Below, piece after piece: positions 42,426 to 53,416 of a DNA stretch of 64,000 nt. The stretch's first letter is position 1, and the number at the start of each line of letters is the position of its first letter. This stretch comes from Gracilaria domingensis. Taxonomy: Eukaryota; Rhodophyta; Florideophyceae; Gracilariales; Gracilariaceae. The DNA lies in assembly GCA_022539475.1 (NCBI GenBank), contig VCMS01000134.1, positions 1 to 64,000 of the forward strand, in the 5' to 3' direction. The position numbers and the translations under genes are program-made. Below the pieces are notes generated by a model that was not told the DNA's origin, searched no databases, and was given only the letters and a program-made list of their open reading frames with translations.

Positions 42426-43000
42426 CCGTCGTGTCTACAAGACCTATCTTCTCAGAGCGTCCCCACGGCGAGTTTCACGCCGTGGGGAAGCAATCGTAAC
42501 GCAGAACGTGTCAAAGAGACGCCAAGATCGTTCGAGTGGCGACCGCCTCTTTTGCAGAGCAATTACATTTCTTAGTTACGCAAAACACTGCACGCCTAAT
42601 GCAATGGCCTCTCGAAGCTTCCCCGCGGAGCAAGTAGCAGTCGCGCGCACTTTTCACAGCGCCGTGGGGACGGCAACATTGCCACAGCTTTTGACGCACC
42701 CTACCATGAAGGGCCATTGCGCGCCTCCATGGCGGCATGGGGCAATCTTTTGCGCCAATGTTGCTATCCCCCCCGATGTGCCGTTCACCACGCTCTCCCG
42801 GCAGCCAGTGCGCGATCTTCGGCGTGCAGTGTCACTACACGCAGAAGATCGCGCACTGCCTCACCACCTTGCAGTAGCCGATATGGCTCATTGAAACAGC
42901 ATAAAAGACCACTCGCTCATGCGTGAGTCGACTAAGCTCGTGCTTACCTCTGCCGTCGACTTCCTTCAAGCTGCGTTCCTTGCTCTACACACTAGTCATC
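42426..43000. other. No gene; probable 5' region of the next gene
   Basis: No supported frame. GCCAGTGCGCGATCTTC and GAAGATCGCGCACTGCC (around 42800-42860) form an inverted pair upstream of the next gene. GCATAAAAGACC at 42899-42910 could be its TATA box, about 100 bp before the ATG. Confidence 0.4.
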
Positions 43001-43558
43001 ATGTTATTTGCCTTTGCTATTTGCTTTCTAATGGCTGTCGTCGGCATGGCAGCCTCAAGCGTCCCAATCAACCTCGCGCCAACGACTGCCGCAATGCCAG
43101 TGCTTTCAACCACGGAATCGTTCCCTACTCCCGTATCTTCATCGCAGCGAAATATCAACGACCACCTCCAACCTAGAAGTTCTATCGTACCCCACCCTGT
43201 TGTCCCGATTGAAGAGTGGAGCGAAGTTTCTCAACGTCACACAATTTTATCCTCCACGAACCGAGTGCAATATGATGATCGTCAGCCACGTAGTTCAATC
43301 GTTCCGTTCCCAGTGTCCATTGTTAGAAAGATGATGGAAGGATCTATTGTGCATGCACCGGCCGCTTGTGAGTGCTTGTTTCTTGGAGAAGAGTGCACGG
43401 TATCGGTTTCTGCTGAGTCTGGTGTGTGCGCTCCGAAAAAGCGTGCCATCCAACAGTGCGATAAATGTCAATATGCGTGCTGCACTCTGTGTACCTTGAA
43501 CCGTTTTGCCTCTTGGTGTTCGAACGAGAAAGTAGTCAACATTTGCGACGGTCTGTGA
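43001..43558 (+). CDS. Small secreted Cys-rich protein
   Basis: 185 residues from the ATG at 43001, chosen because it begins a clear signal peptide (MLFAFAICFLMAVVGMAASS). The mature part is Ser/Thr/Pro-rich with an internal duplication (QPRSSIVPHPV and QPRSSIVPFPV). A C-terminal Cys cluster follows: CECLFLGEEC, then CDKCQYACCTLC and CSNEKVVNIC. This suggests an extracellular or vacuolar disulphide-bonded domain. I know no matching family. The TATA-like GCATAAAAG upstream supports expression. Confidence 0.6.
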   Translation: MLFAFAICFLMAVVGMAASSVPINLAPTTAAMPVLSTTESFPTPVSSSQRNINDHLQPRSSIVPHPVVPIEEWSEVSQRHTILSSTNRVQYDDRQPRSSIVPFPVSIVRKMMEGSIVHAPAACECLFLGEECTVSVSAESGVCAPKKRAIQQCDKCQYACCTLCTLNRFASWCSNEKVVNICDGL

Positions 43559-45584
43559 ATCTCAATATGCCTTCCGCTATCTCGTGATGGTATTCGGATT
43601 TGAATGTGGAAACGTGCCAGTTTTCTTTGCTATTTACATATTGTGGCGCGTTTGACTTGGTGACTCGTCTTTCTGGATCTATGAGGAGGCTGATCCACAA
43701 TGCTTGTGCAAACCTCTACTCTACTGCAGTTCTTTTCGTATCGATCACATTCTTGAGGTAAAAGCGTAACCAATAAAGCCAAAATGTTGCATATGTAATA
43801 CCCGAGCCAAAACTATCACTACCACGTCTTCATCAGTTCAAATAAGATACAAGTACTTTCCTTGCGCTACCAGTGTCACTCCATTGTGCAGCGAAACTTC
43901 ACGATTTCCGCGATTCTCATTGTCGTATTATCGCATCCCGATTGATTTCCAGAGCCCACAGTTGCCGAAAACTCCGTGGCACCGAGAACGAGCCCCATAC
44001 TTCTTCCTTGCCAGGGAACAAAATCAATAAATCACTGTCTGGGTTTTTGTCCGCAGAGAGTTTTTTAGATGCTGATCCACGGCATAAGCCGCACTCAAAA
44101 GCAGCCTGAACATCAACGAAATCGCGCTCGAACGGCCTCAATACAATCCCCTACAAATAACGCAATGCCAGAGCTGGGGCTGAGAATGCGCGTCCTATTT
44201 TCCAGGTCAATCTGAATTTTATCCCAGCGAGACGTGATAACGATATCTGGACCGATGAAGTTTGCGCACAAGCAATGATGAATTGGTGAAAAATTCCGTT
44301 GTTGGAGGGTTGGACACTGCGAATACTCCTAGTTCATAGTTGTGCACATTCTCTTATACTTCCTACATGGACTTTGCTACATCTACTGGCTCGTATGTTT
44401 ACTGTTCGCTGCGCGAAAGCGGTCGCAGCCAAGGCAGCACAATTGTACAGCTGTAGGTAGTGGTGAGCTTTATTTCGTAGCGAAGAATTGCAAAGTGGAA
44501 ACACGAAGAAAGCTTAGAGCCAAAGCCGGTGTAGTGGTGAGGAAGAAGCATATGAGGCTTGGACAAACGGATTAGGCCTTTTTTATAAAGAAAGGCAAAA
44601 TGGGATCTAATCAGGTTTTTGTCATAAGATTAAGATAGTATACTATGTGCTTTTTCTAGTATACATATAATGTTATTAAGAACGACCAAGAGAATTAGAT
44701 ATCGATCAGTCCAAAGAGAAGGCTCACGGAATTTCCATTGCGTGATTGCAGAAGATTTGTGCAAAACTGGTTGACAACTCTGCGCAGAGGATTATATCAC
44801 AGCCAATCGCTTCTAGTAATGAATTACTTAATTCTGTTTGCAGCTCCACGTTGTTCGCTTCAGCGGCTTACCCTGAGCGACCTGTATCACAAAGGTTGCT
44901 CGGCACGACAAACGAGGGAGACATGGACAACGATGCTGGCGGTTGGCTCCCACAGGAGATGGAACTAAGTTTGGAAGAAACAGGCCAAACTTGATGCGAG
45001 TTTCCACGCCGCCAACGTTGCTGACGCCGTTTCGAGTACTTCTTTCCCCGAAAGCACCGCGACGGCGATTCTGCAAGGGAACACGATGTGGCAGTGGTGG
45101 ACCCTTTTCGTGCCGCGACACGCTGCATCATCGAAATCGTATCTCCGGGCATGCCAGAGCTGAGAGAAGCCGAATTGGATCCAGAAGCATGGTTGGCAGC
45201 TTGTGCTCGTGTTCATCACATGAGTACTGTACCCATGTACACGTACACAGGTACGTGTAGCGTGATTGAAAAACATGCTGTGCGCAGATTCTGAGTCCGA
45301 ATTTCTGACAGCGTATGTTCCATCCGTCTCTCTCACTCTTGAGTACGTGTAGAGCCCAAAAGGAACAGACACGCTCCACACGATGCCAACACAGATATTT
45401 ATTTCGCAGTCTAAAATTTAGATATATTTATTAATACTTCTCCGTATTTCGCTGGCAGCAACGCACTTATCAGTGATCACTTTCTCTTCGCGAACTTGCC
45501 TTTAAAAGCACACGAGTGAAATCCCCCTCACCTCAAGCCCCTCCGCTAGATCCTACCCTTCTTCTTGCTCTTAGCAGCACCACA
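43559..45584. other. Two kilobases without a supported gene
   Basis: Short frames only. One of 77 codons at 44342 has a hydrophobic start and a Lys/Arg-rich tail but needs a GTG start, so I leave it uncalled. A run of CCCATGTACACGTACACAGG at 45233-45252 is a short imperfect repeat. Confidence 0.45.
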
Positions 45585-46129
45585 ATGAAGCCCGCCTTCC
45601 TCGCGTCTGTCGCCGTGCTCCTGTGCCACGCGCTCGCCGTTGAAATCTGCTCCATCGAATTTTGCCGTTCGAACTTTACGCAAAAATGCCGTCAGCAGAT
45701 CTTCTGTGTCACATCTCCCTGTCCTCAGCCCGAGCCCAAACGTGCTTGAGCTTCTTGCTTGAGCAGTTCCGCCCCACACCAATCGATCCTCCCGTCGTCG
45801 TACCCTTTCTTACGCCACCGCCGTCTACGCCACCGCCGTCTACGCTCCCGCCCACTACCACCAGCCCGCCTGCCTCCATACCCCCCCTCACACTGGAGGA
45901 ATGCGAAGACCCTGCAAATATTGCTGATGGTCCGTTCATTCTCTTCGGCCAACTGGATTGTTGTGCCCTTGCCGGTCTCGGTTGCAGACAGCTCGGTGAG
46001 AGCTGTTCTACTATTCCAGCTCTCGCTTCGCGCCCGGTGAATTGTCAGTCTGGTCTTACTTGCGTCATTACCAATCCCGGCAATTCTCCTATCGATATCC
46101 CTAACAGTGGTACATGTGAATCAGTTTAA
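45585..46129 (+). pseudogene. Secreted Cys-rich protein gene with a frame change
   Basis: The ATG at 45585 starts a signal peptide (MKPAFLASVAVLLCHALA) and a Cys-rich segment (CRSNFTQKCRQQIFCVTSPC), ending at a stop near 45749. A second frame, open from about 45730, gives a Pro/Thr linker (PPPSTPPPSTLPPTTTSPP) and a Cys-rich end (QLDCCALAGLGCRQLGESC). The two halves look like one secreted protein read across a -1/+2 change. I see no credible intron at the junction. It is either a pseudogene or has a sequence error. A decayed copy lies at 47.69-48.09 kb in reverse. Confidence 0.5.
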
Positions 46130-47689
46130 GTTATGTCTCAAGTTCTTAGTCGGAAGGCACTTGGAGCAAGCGCCACGAGGACCTGGACACATCGGTTTGG
46201 AGCGGAACAACCTCACGAATTGAGGTCAAAGCGTTGAGCATGACTGCACTGGGTTCGAACTGTCTCTCATGATCGCCTTCTTGTTGTGGCCAAGACTGGG
46301 GAGGCAGCATGATGCCTCACAAGCGGCTACGAGCGTGGCACAAAAGCATCGTTGCTGCATCCGAGATTTCGATCGTAACAGTATTGTACACGTCAGCAAT
46401 TAACTAGCACTTTAAGACTTCAACAACAAGGGTAACTCTCGCTTCTTTTCTGCCTGAACAAACCGAATCTGTTTCGTTTCGTCTGTCCTCATGTCTGTGT
46501 TCCTCGAGAATTGCCGCCGAGCACAATTTTCCATTTGGATGATTTCTATTCACCTTCTCCAGAACGCCATCGTCCGGGCTTTTTATGGCTTACGTGTGTA
46601 GCATCCAGCTATGCTCTTAGGCAATAGAATCTGACAAGATTCCCTTCGACTTTTTGACACCAACCTCGCCATTCAATTGAAGCTGTGCCGTTAACCGGAC
46701 ATGGAATGAAAGCTATGACACTGCCTGCCACGAAGCAGTCCAAGTCTGTATCATTTATAGCGTTAGCGCTGAGGCTTACCAACCACCCAACGCTTCGTCA
46801 TTCAGCCTTGCATGTTCTGGACTGGCACGTAGTACCAGATCTGGTGAAAAGTGTTGAACACGCCCCTGATCCAATGAAATGCCACGAGTAAGCTTCTCTC
46901 TGATGCCCTCTGCAAGATTACAATCTATTCCTCCAGTCGATATTCCACGTCGGAGGTGTCGAGGATTTCTCGACGCATTATTCCTCGAAAGGTTGGATGG
47001 CAACTATGTATCCGTGTACAATACTGACACGGGCACACGTACGTGAGTGCCATCGTGCCATCGTGCCCTAAGCGATGTTCTTTGAAAGTAAAGGTTATAC
47101 AAACGCACTCACGTATTTGAAACAAGGGGCGTTCAAAACTCGTTCAAAACATTACAGTGAATGCACTCAACTGTAATGGTGCTGTGTAAGCCGCGCTGGC
47201 CGCGTGGACACGCCGCGTCAGCCAGCGCCACGCGCGCTGCGCGCGCGTGCGAGCGCGGACTGGTCTGCACCCCGGGGCGTGCGGCGGCTACACGTACAAG
47301 GTGCCGCCGCGCGCCGCAACAGCGTACACCCCCTCCCACCGCGCGCCCATCTTCCCCACCCACACGCGGCCGCCGCGCCCGCTCTACCCCCTTTACCCGC
47401 GCGACGCGTCCGACCGCCGACGCGCCCCTCGGCCGCCAACCCGAGCCCGCCGCCATGCAGGTGGCTTTTGATCTTCATGGGTCAGAAGCTTACCGGACGG
47501 TGTCAGTCGGTAGTCCTTTGAACGTTTAAATGAGACCTTTTTATTGGTTGATTTTAAAATTGTTTTGGAACCTGCTTTTGAACGTTTTAAACTAGTAAAA
47601 AGCATTTAAAACGTTTTGAGAAAGTTTTGAACGTTTAACACGTTTGTATTAGGCCATTACAATAGCAATAAATTGCAAAACAGCCCTGA
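46130..47689. other. Intergenic with a GC island, no supported gene
   Basis: 47190-47470 is a very GC-rich island with open frames in many phases, probably compositional. 47047-47092 carries two CCATCGTG units followed by AAGCGATGTTCTTTGAAAG, repeated near 55187-55243. Confidence 0.45.
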
Positions 47690-48090
47690 ATGCCTCATGA
47701 GGGGGGGTATGGAGCCAGGCTGGCTAGTGGTAGTGGGCGGGCGTGTAGACGGCGGTGGCGTAACAAAGGGTACGATGATGGGAGTCTCGATTAGTGTGGG
47801 GCGGAACTGCTCAAACAAGAAGCTCAAACACGTTTGGGACTCAGTCTATGGACAGGGCCATGTGACACAGAAGATCTGCTGGCGGCATTTTTGCCTAAAG
47901 TGCGAACGGCGAAATTCGATGGAACAGATCTCAACGGCGAGCGCGTGGCGCAAAAGCAACGCGATAGACACGAAATAGGCAGGCTTTATTGTGAGGCTGA
48001 AGCTACGAGCAAAGAAAAAGCCAGGATCGGGCGGACGACGCTTGAGGTGAGCGGGATTTCACTCGTGCTTTTGAAGGCAACCATCACAGC
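47690..48090 (-). pseudogene. Decayed reverse copy of the 45.6-kb Cys-rich gene
   Basis: Its reverse complement follows 45.49-45.90 kb through the upstream AAAGCACGAGTGAAATC, the signal-peptide region (GCCACGCGCTCGCCGTTGA) and the Pro-rich linker. The start codon position reads ATA and the first half stops early, so it is a pseudogene. It lies just downstream of another Cys-rich gene on the same strand. Confidence 0.65.
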
Positions 48091-48095
48091 ACAAC

Positions 48096-48587
48096 TCAAC
48101 CGATTATGTTTCCATTACAGCAGCGAGCTATGTCGTCAGAGAAATAAACACTGCCTCCACACGTATCGGTGCAACACGCTGAAGCAATTTCGTCAAACGC
48201 CGTCTCAAACTCCGATAAGTCCCCTCCGCTGCATGCTGCGTCAATGCTAGTCTGGCTTGCTTGAATGCACGATAGAAGGCAACTAGCATCGAAATCGTCG
48301 AATAAATTAATAGTGTCCGTGAAGTCAATGCAAGTACACCCAATATCTATTGTACTTGTGCTCGTGACTTCAATACTGAAACCGCAAGGTGGTTCACAAG
48401 ACATACGGGAAACTTGGCCGGGCCCTTCGCAAGGAACAGTGACGCAACCTGCTCTTTCACACCTTTGTTTAGCTGCCGGTTCGGGTAGGCAAACATCAGG
48501 ACAATCTTCACCGAATACTGCATTCGTCAAGGAAATCAATGCCAAAAGGAACAGCAGCGTGAGATTTGCGGCATCTGAGAGCTTCAT
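48096..48587 (-). CDS. Small secreted Cys-rich protein
   Basis: 163 residues from the ATG at 48587, which opens a signal peptide (MKLSDAANLTLLFLLALISL, cleavage probably after NAVFG). The mature chain has about 16 cysteines: CPDVCLPEPAAKQRC, CVTVPCEGPG, CEPPCGFSI, CTCIDF, CLLSC, CCTDTC and CCNG. It is acidic and Thr/Ser-rich in the middle. The spacing does not match a family I can name. A disulphide-rich extracellular protein is the safest reading. Confidence 0.65.
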   Translation of the reverse strand: MKLSDAANLTLLFLLALISLTNAVFGEDCPDVCLPEPAAKQRCERAGCVTVPCEGPGQVSRMSCEPPCGFSIEVTSTSTIDIGCTCIDFTDTINLFDDFDASCLLSCIQASQTSIDAACSGGDLSEFETAFDEIASACCTDTCGGSVYFSDDIARCCNGNIIG

Positions 48588-49571
48588 AATGTGAGAAATA
48601 CTGCTGACTTTTCGGATGGTAAACGTTGAGGTCGTGAGGAGGTGGAGAGGGCAGAGCAAGGAGGCTTGAAACCTGTCCTTAAAAAGAATTCTCCTTGTAC
48701 CAAAGAAGCAAAGCTCATACGAAGATGTTTCATACATCTTATGCTTTCTAACATCTTGATCTCCGCTACGAAGCTTGCGTCAGAAACAGTCCTTTTCCGG
48801 GAGAGGGTAGTGTTCTTTGGGCAAAATCAAGCTCCAGCGTCAGAGCACGCTCTTTTGTCTGACGAAACCTATTTGCGCCGTGCGCTATCATTGGGGGTTT
48901 GCATACAGTACCCCGGGCTACTTTACAAAATTATTTTACAGCTCCGTACTGTAAGTCCAAAAGTACGGAGAGGTAATATAAGCTTTATATTACCTCTTCA
49001 GAATATCGGGAAAAGTACGCATTTTTGCAAATTTTAAACTACCCCGTATTTTGAGAACAGAATGCATTGCAAGGTTATCGACCGAGGCACCCCAAGAAAT
49101 ACGTTTACATTTGGCTCTTTGTTTGATTGGGGTTGCTGCAGTCATGTAGTGGGTTTACACGAAACCCACAGAGGACACGACTCACAATTCAGCACTTCAT
49201 AATTGTGTGGAGTGTGCGCTCGCACCAACAGTGTAGCATAGTCATAGCGTAGCTAGCGTTTCCTGAATAGGAAACATTGAGGCTGTACTTAACAGAGCCT
49301 ACAACCTCTCCCCGGTAAACCAAGGAAGCATCGAACTGAGCACCTGTTAACATCTCAAGACACATCTTCTGGCGCTAAACTACCGTATCGCGCAAAAGTC
49401 ATTATCTGTTCCGTCGGTAGTGCCTGCGACCGAGAACGTTAGTTTCAAATGTTCTGACTTCATCTCATCCAAGATGAATTAAGAAAAATCTCTTGAAAAA
49501 ACTGGTGCCACCTAACCTACAGTATTACTGAGAGTAGAAAATGCTTGCCAAAAAAGAATGCTGTCTGGGGT
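48588..49571. other. No gene; two overlapping hairpins at 48942-48997
   Basis: No supported frame. CTCCGTACT/AGTACGGAG (48942-48970) and AGAGGTAATATAA/TTATATTACCTCT (48969-48997) are adjacent perfect inverted pairs sharing two bases. Confidence 0.5.
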
Positions 49572-49686
49572 GGCTACTTTGCGTTGTTTTTCTCGGGCCA
49601 AGACTTATCTCACTAACAATGACGGACCAACGTAGTTATCTCACTGACAATGATGGACCACATTGATATCCGCACTGCTTCTGTGC
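49572..49686. repeat. 115-bp dispersed repeat, copy 1
   Basis: Starts GGCTACTTTGCGTTG and ends GCTTCTGTGC. An almost identical copy lies inverted at 63003-63117. No coding capacity. Confidence 0.8.
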
Positions 49687-49695
49687 AATAAGTAT

Positions 49696-49785
49696 GAGTT
49701 ATGATGACAATCGAGTGATGACATCGGGGCACGAGCAAGAAAAATTAGGGCCCGAGCCGAAGGCGAGGGACCTATTTTTCTTTCG
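49696..49785. repeat. Half copy of a foldback MITE
   Basis: GAGTTATGATGACAATCGAG through GCCCGAGCCGAAGGC matches one arm and the centre of the foldback element at 63296-63423; the second arm is missing. Confidence 0.6.
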
Positions 49786-49946
49786 ATTATTTAAAATACC
49801 CTTTGTTCAAGTCGAAATTTTCCAAACAGGATCGTTGAAAAGCAACGATGCAAATATTACGGGAAGCTTCTCGAAGGTACCCCTGGGGTATGCGCTATCC
49901 AATCGTTTCATAGCCGCTATGCTAGCGCGGTTCGGACGCTGCTACA

Positions 49947-49991
49947 AAGTTGTTGCAACGCGAAGCCTGAGGCTTCGCGTTGCAACAACTT
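49947..49991. repeat. Perfect 21-bp hairpin
   Basis: AAGTTGTTGCAACGCGAAGC... pairs over 21 bases with its mirror around the loop TGA. It might be a young inverted duplication, a foldback scar or a small-RNA precursor. Confidence 0.7.
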
Positions 49992-50399
49992 GCAAATTCG
50001 AGCGCAATGGCGAACTGGCTTCATGTATGAGGCGGTGTAAGTGTTTGGTCATACACTTGGAGCAGCGGTGACATGTTGTCGGCCTGAGGACTTAACTTAG
50101 CACCAATGGTGCTTTCTCTTCTATTCCTTCGATTTGATTCAAATCATGTGGACTTCAAAGGTCTTAGTCATGGCTCTCGAACGCACATACTAGCACGCAG
50201 TAAGGGCCTTTCCACATAAAGACAGACACGGTGCATTCTGTCCAAAATCGTTTACATTTTGAACAAAATACATCCAAGAAAGACACGTCGCTCTTGTCTA
50301 CGTTCAATCAAAACGTATTATAAATTGTCACCGCTTTTTGAGCGGTGACAATCAGTGGACAACTCACAATCGCTGTGCGTTGAACAAAACGGTTCACTG

Positions 50400-51600
50400 C
50401 AGCCGTCGCCGCCATCCGTCACAAGCCTTCCGTTCTTCCCACCCTCTAGCCGCCACCTGACGGCCATCCGATCGCGCTGTTGCTTTTGTCTTGAACGCCA
50501 CCTTACCGCCGCCACCAAGTACCCGCCGCCACTCTGTCTTTGTTGCCATCTAAAATTTGCCACCACTATAAGTTAACCGTCCTGCGCACAAACCTTGCCT
50601 AGGCTGCGAAAGCTCCGCTCAAGCCACAGATTCATCGTCCAAATCTCCGTTTTACGTTGCTGCAGCGTCTTCCAATTACAATCTAGCTAACATCTTTCCA
50701 TTCCTGCTTCCAGGAGATAACCGTCACCGCGCCGTCGCTACGAACCAAAAGTCGCTGCCAACGAGCCGTCAAACGCACCGAGCCGTCTAAGGCCCACAGC
50801 CGTCGCCGCCCTAAAGCCGCCGCCTCCACAGAGCAGTAGCCGCCCTACAGACGTCGCCGCCGCCAAGACTTGGCACCCACAAAAGCCGTGCCCGCCATCG
50901 AACCGTCGCCGCCACACAAGTCGTCGCCGCCACACAAGCCGTCGCCGCCCCACAGCCGTCGCCTCTCCACAACCGTCGCCACCACGGAGCCCTCCCCGCC
51001 ACCGAGTCGTCGCCGCTCCGCAGCCATCACCACCGCATAAGAGTCACCGCCACCGAGCCGTCGCCTCCCCACAGCCCTCGCCGCCACCAAGCCATCTCCG
51101 CCATCGAGCAGTTTCCACGACACAGCCGACGCCGCCACACAGCAGTCGTTGCCACCGAGCCGTCGCCGCCAACCGAGCCGTCGCCGCCACACAACCGCCA
51201 AAGCCACACAGCCGTCGCCGCTACGGAGCCGTCGCAGAACCTCATCGTCGCACGCACTGCTCCGCCGCCGCAAACCCGCCGTCACCATCACTTTGCCGTT
51301 CTTGCTCCTCGCCGTTGCCGTCACCGCACCATCGTGGACGCTCAAGAGACGCTAAGTCCCGCCTTCTCCACCATTGCCCCGTCGCAACAACACTGCCGTC
51401 ACCAACACTGCCGTCACCCAAAACTCGCCATCTCCGAACACCGCCGCTGTCGCCACCACACTGACGCTGCAACACGTCCGTTTTTGCCACAACGGCCTCA
51501 CCGCCAACCGCATCGCCGCGGATACCCCGAAGACGCCGCCATTTTCTCGACCCGGATTTCCGCCGCCGCCGCCGCCACCACCGCAGAGTGGCAATTACGT
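50400..51600. repeat. CCGTCGCCGCC-type low-complexity stretch in Harbinger 5' region
   Basis: About 1.2 kb of imperfect trinucleotide-like sequence built on CCGTCGCCGCCAC and CGAGCCGTCGCCGCC. It keeps several frames open; none looks like a protein with a domain. Confidence 0.7.
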
Positions 51601-51734
51601 CGCAGTCGCCGCCACCTCATCAGTAAGACCCACTGTTCCGTTCCGGTGTCGTGATCCGTTCGTATTCTCGCTTCAAATTTGTGCTTCTGTTGACACTCTG
51701 TTGGGATAGTTACAGCCTCTTTCAGAAGCAAAAA

Positions 51735-53021
51735 ATGAGTGGTCCTGACAATGAACCACCGCATATCGCGTCACGACGTGGCAATGGGTTTGAAACGCGA
51801 TTGCACCCGAGGCAGGCTTTTGGATTGATTGCGCAATGCTTGCTTTCTCTTGAGGATGAAAGCGAGGAGCTCGTTGCCTCCCTGTACTCAGAAGGGGATG
51901 CGATGGGCCTGTTTGTCAGGTTTTGTGATTTACGAGGTGGTGGTTCTGAGCGAGTGTGGCGCAGAGTGAGAAACTCACCCAGATGGTTATATGACTACGC
52001 TTTGCATGCTGACGTAAGGCTAACGCCGACTTGGACATCGATTTTCAGAGTTTCGCACGAAGTATTTTGCAGGCTGGTGGCGGCAGTGTACTCGGTGATT
52101 TCGGGGCAACAAGGAACAAGAGGAAGAAAACCGCTGGCTCCTGAGCTCCGGGTGGCAGCTTTTCTGATGTACGTGGGAGGTGGCACTTGCGAACGAGTTG
52201 CCACAACATTGGGTATAGGGCGAAGCACGGTTGACGACTCAGTGCGACATGTATCTAACATCATTTGCGGGACCTTTAATCATGAAGTGAGGTTTCCTAC
52301 AACAGAGCAGGAGCTTGCTCATGTAATGGCTGGATTCGAGAGACAAGCTGGGCTTCCGTATTGCGTGGGCGCAATTGATGGCACACACATTCGCTGGCCG
52401 GCATGCCCCCAAGATCAATATTATGAGTACCGCTGTTACAAGGGCTTTACTAGTGTTATAATTTTTGCGGTGTGCGATGCTTCGAGGAGGATAATATATG
52501 CTGATGTCGGACTTCCAGGCGTGTTGGGGGACAGCACAATCTACGGGAGGTCGGTGCTAAAGCAAAACATTGAGAGTGCAGAATGGATTGGCCCCGGATG
52601 CATAAAAGATCTGTCAATTGCAGGCGTTGGTGTGAGACCCTACTTGATGGGCGACTGCGCATTTACGCTCGAAGTAAACATGATGAAATCAAGCTCAGAA
52701 GCCGAGATGAAGGCGAACCCGGTGCTGCGCGTGTGGGACCGCTTAGCATCGGCGACGAGAAAGCCAATAGAATGTGCTTTTGGGATTCTAAAAAACCGGT
52801 TCCCTCTTTTGCGAACAGGTGTCCTCTTGCAGCACGAAGACACAATTTCGATGATGCTTATGGCATGCATAATTGTTCATAACATATCGCTTAGTGACTG
52901 CCACCTGTACGATACAGCACTACCTGAAGACACAGAGGGAGACCCAAATGAGGTAACGGGAGAAACAGCAGGAGGTCGTGCACAGCGTGATGCACTTCTT
53001 TACTATGTTGTTAATAAATGA
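51735..53021 (+). CDS. PIF/Harbinger DDE transposase
   Basis: 428 residues from the ATG at 51735 (MSGPDNEPPHIASRR), the first ATG in frame; the frame extends upstream without one. It catalyses cut-and-paste transposition. A helix-turn-helix-like region at about 135-175 (LRVAAFLMYVGGG, VATTLGIGRSTVDDSVR) precedes the catalytic core. D215 lies in GAIDGTHIRW, D307 in YLMGDCAFTL and E347 in IECAFGILKNRFP, so the DDE triad is complete. Length is normal for the family, which includes HARBI1. No frameshift is seen. Confidence 0.93.
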   Translation: MSGPDNEPPHIASRRGNGFETRLHPRQAFGLIAQCLLSLEDESEELVASLYSEGDAMGLFVRFCDLRGGGSERVWRRVRNSPRWLYDYALHADVRLTPTWTSIFRVSHEVFCRLVAAVYSVISGQQGTRGRKPLAPELRVAAFLMYVGGGTCERVATTLGIGRSTVDDSVRHVSNIICGTFNHEVRFPTTEQELAHVMAGFERQAGLPYCVGAIDGTHIRWPACPQDQYYEYRCYKGFTSVIIFAVCDASRRIIYADVGLPGVLGDSTIYGRSVLKQNIESAEWIGPGCIKDLSIAGVGVRPYLMGDCAFTLEVNMMKSSSEAEMKANPVLRVWDRLASATRKPIECAFGILKNRFPLLRTGVLLQHEDTISMMLMACIIVHNISLSDCHLYDTALPEDTEGDPNEVTGETAGGRAQRDALLYYVVNK

Positions 53022-53416
53022 TGATGACTTTAAACGCCATCACATCTTCTCAATAAACTTTTGGAACAACAGGCGCATCATAAGGCGCTCTTCATTTCCA
53101 CGTTTCAGTTCCTTAACGATCTCAGTATGACGTTCGGACTGATCATTGGAGTACTGTTCGAGGAACCCTTTTCCATTAGTCTTCGCGCGTTTGCGACTGC
53201 TGGTCAACTCGGTGTTTCCAATTCCATGGGCTGTATTGAAAGCAGCAGGAGGTTCATGGCGGGCTTAACCGCACTCTAATTCGTGAATTGTTCGAAAAAG
53301 GGGGGCTTGCTATATAGATCTTCATCGTCTCCATCACGACCGGATTGGGAAATCTTTTGTATGTAAGCAGTATAATTGTTGCGAAGTCGTAGAAATTTTT
53401 TTTCCCACGCCTGACT

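Noticed and set aside
46150-46290. B-box-like GGGTTCGAACTG as a tRNA or SINE
   Set aside because: No convincing A box upstream and no paired T arm.
47161-47529. 122-codon frame across the GC island
   Set aside because: Open because of GC content; Arg/Pro-rich with no domain.
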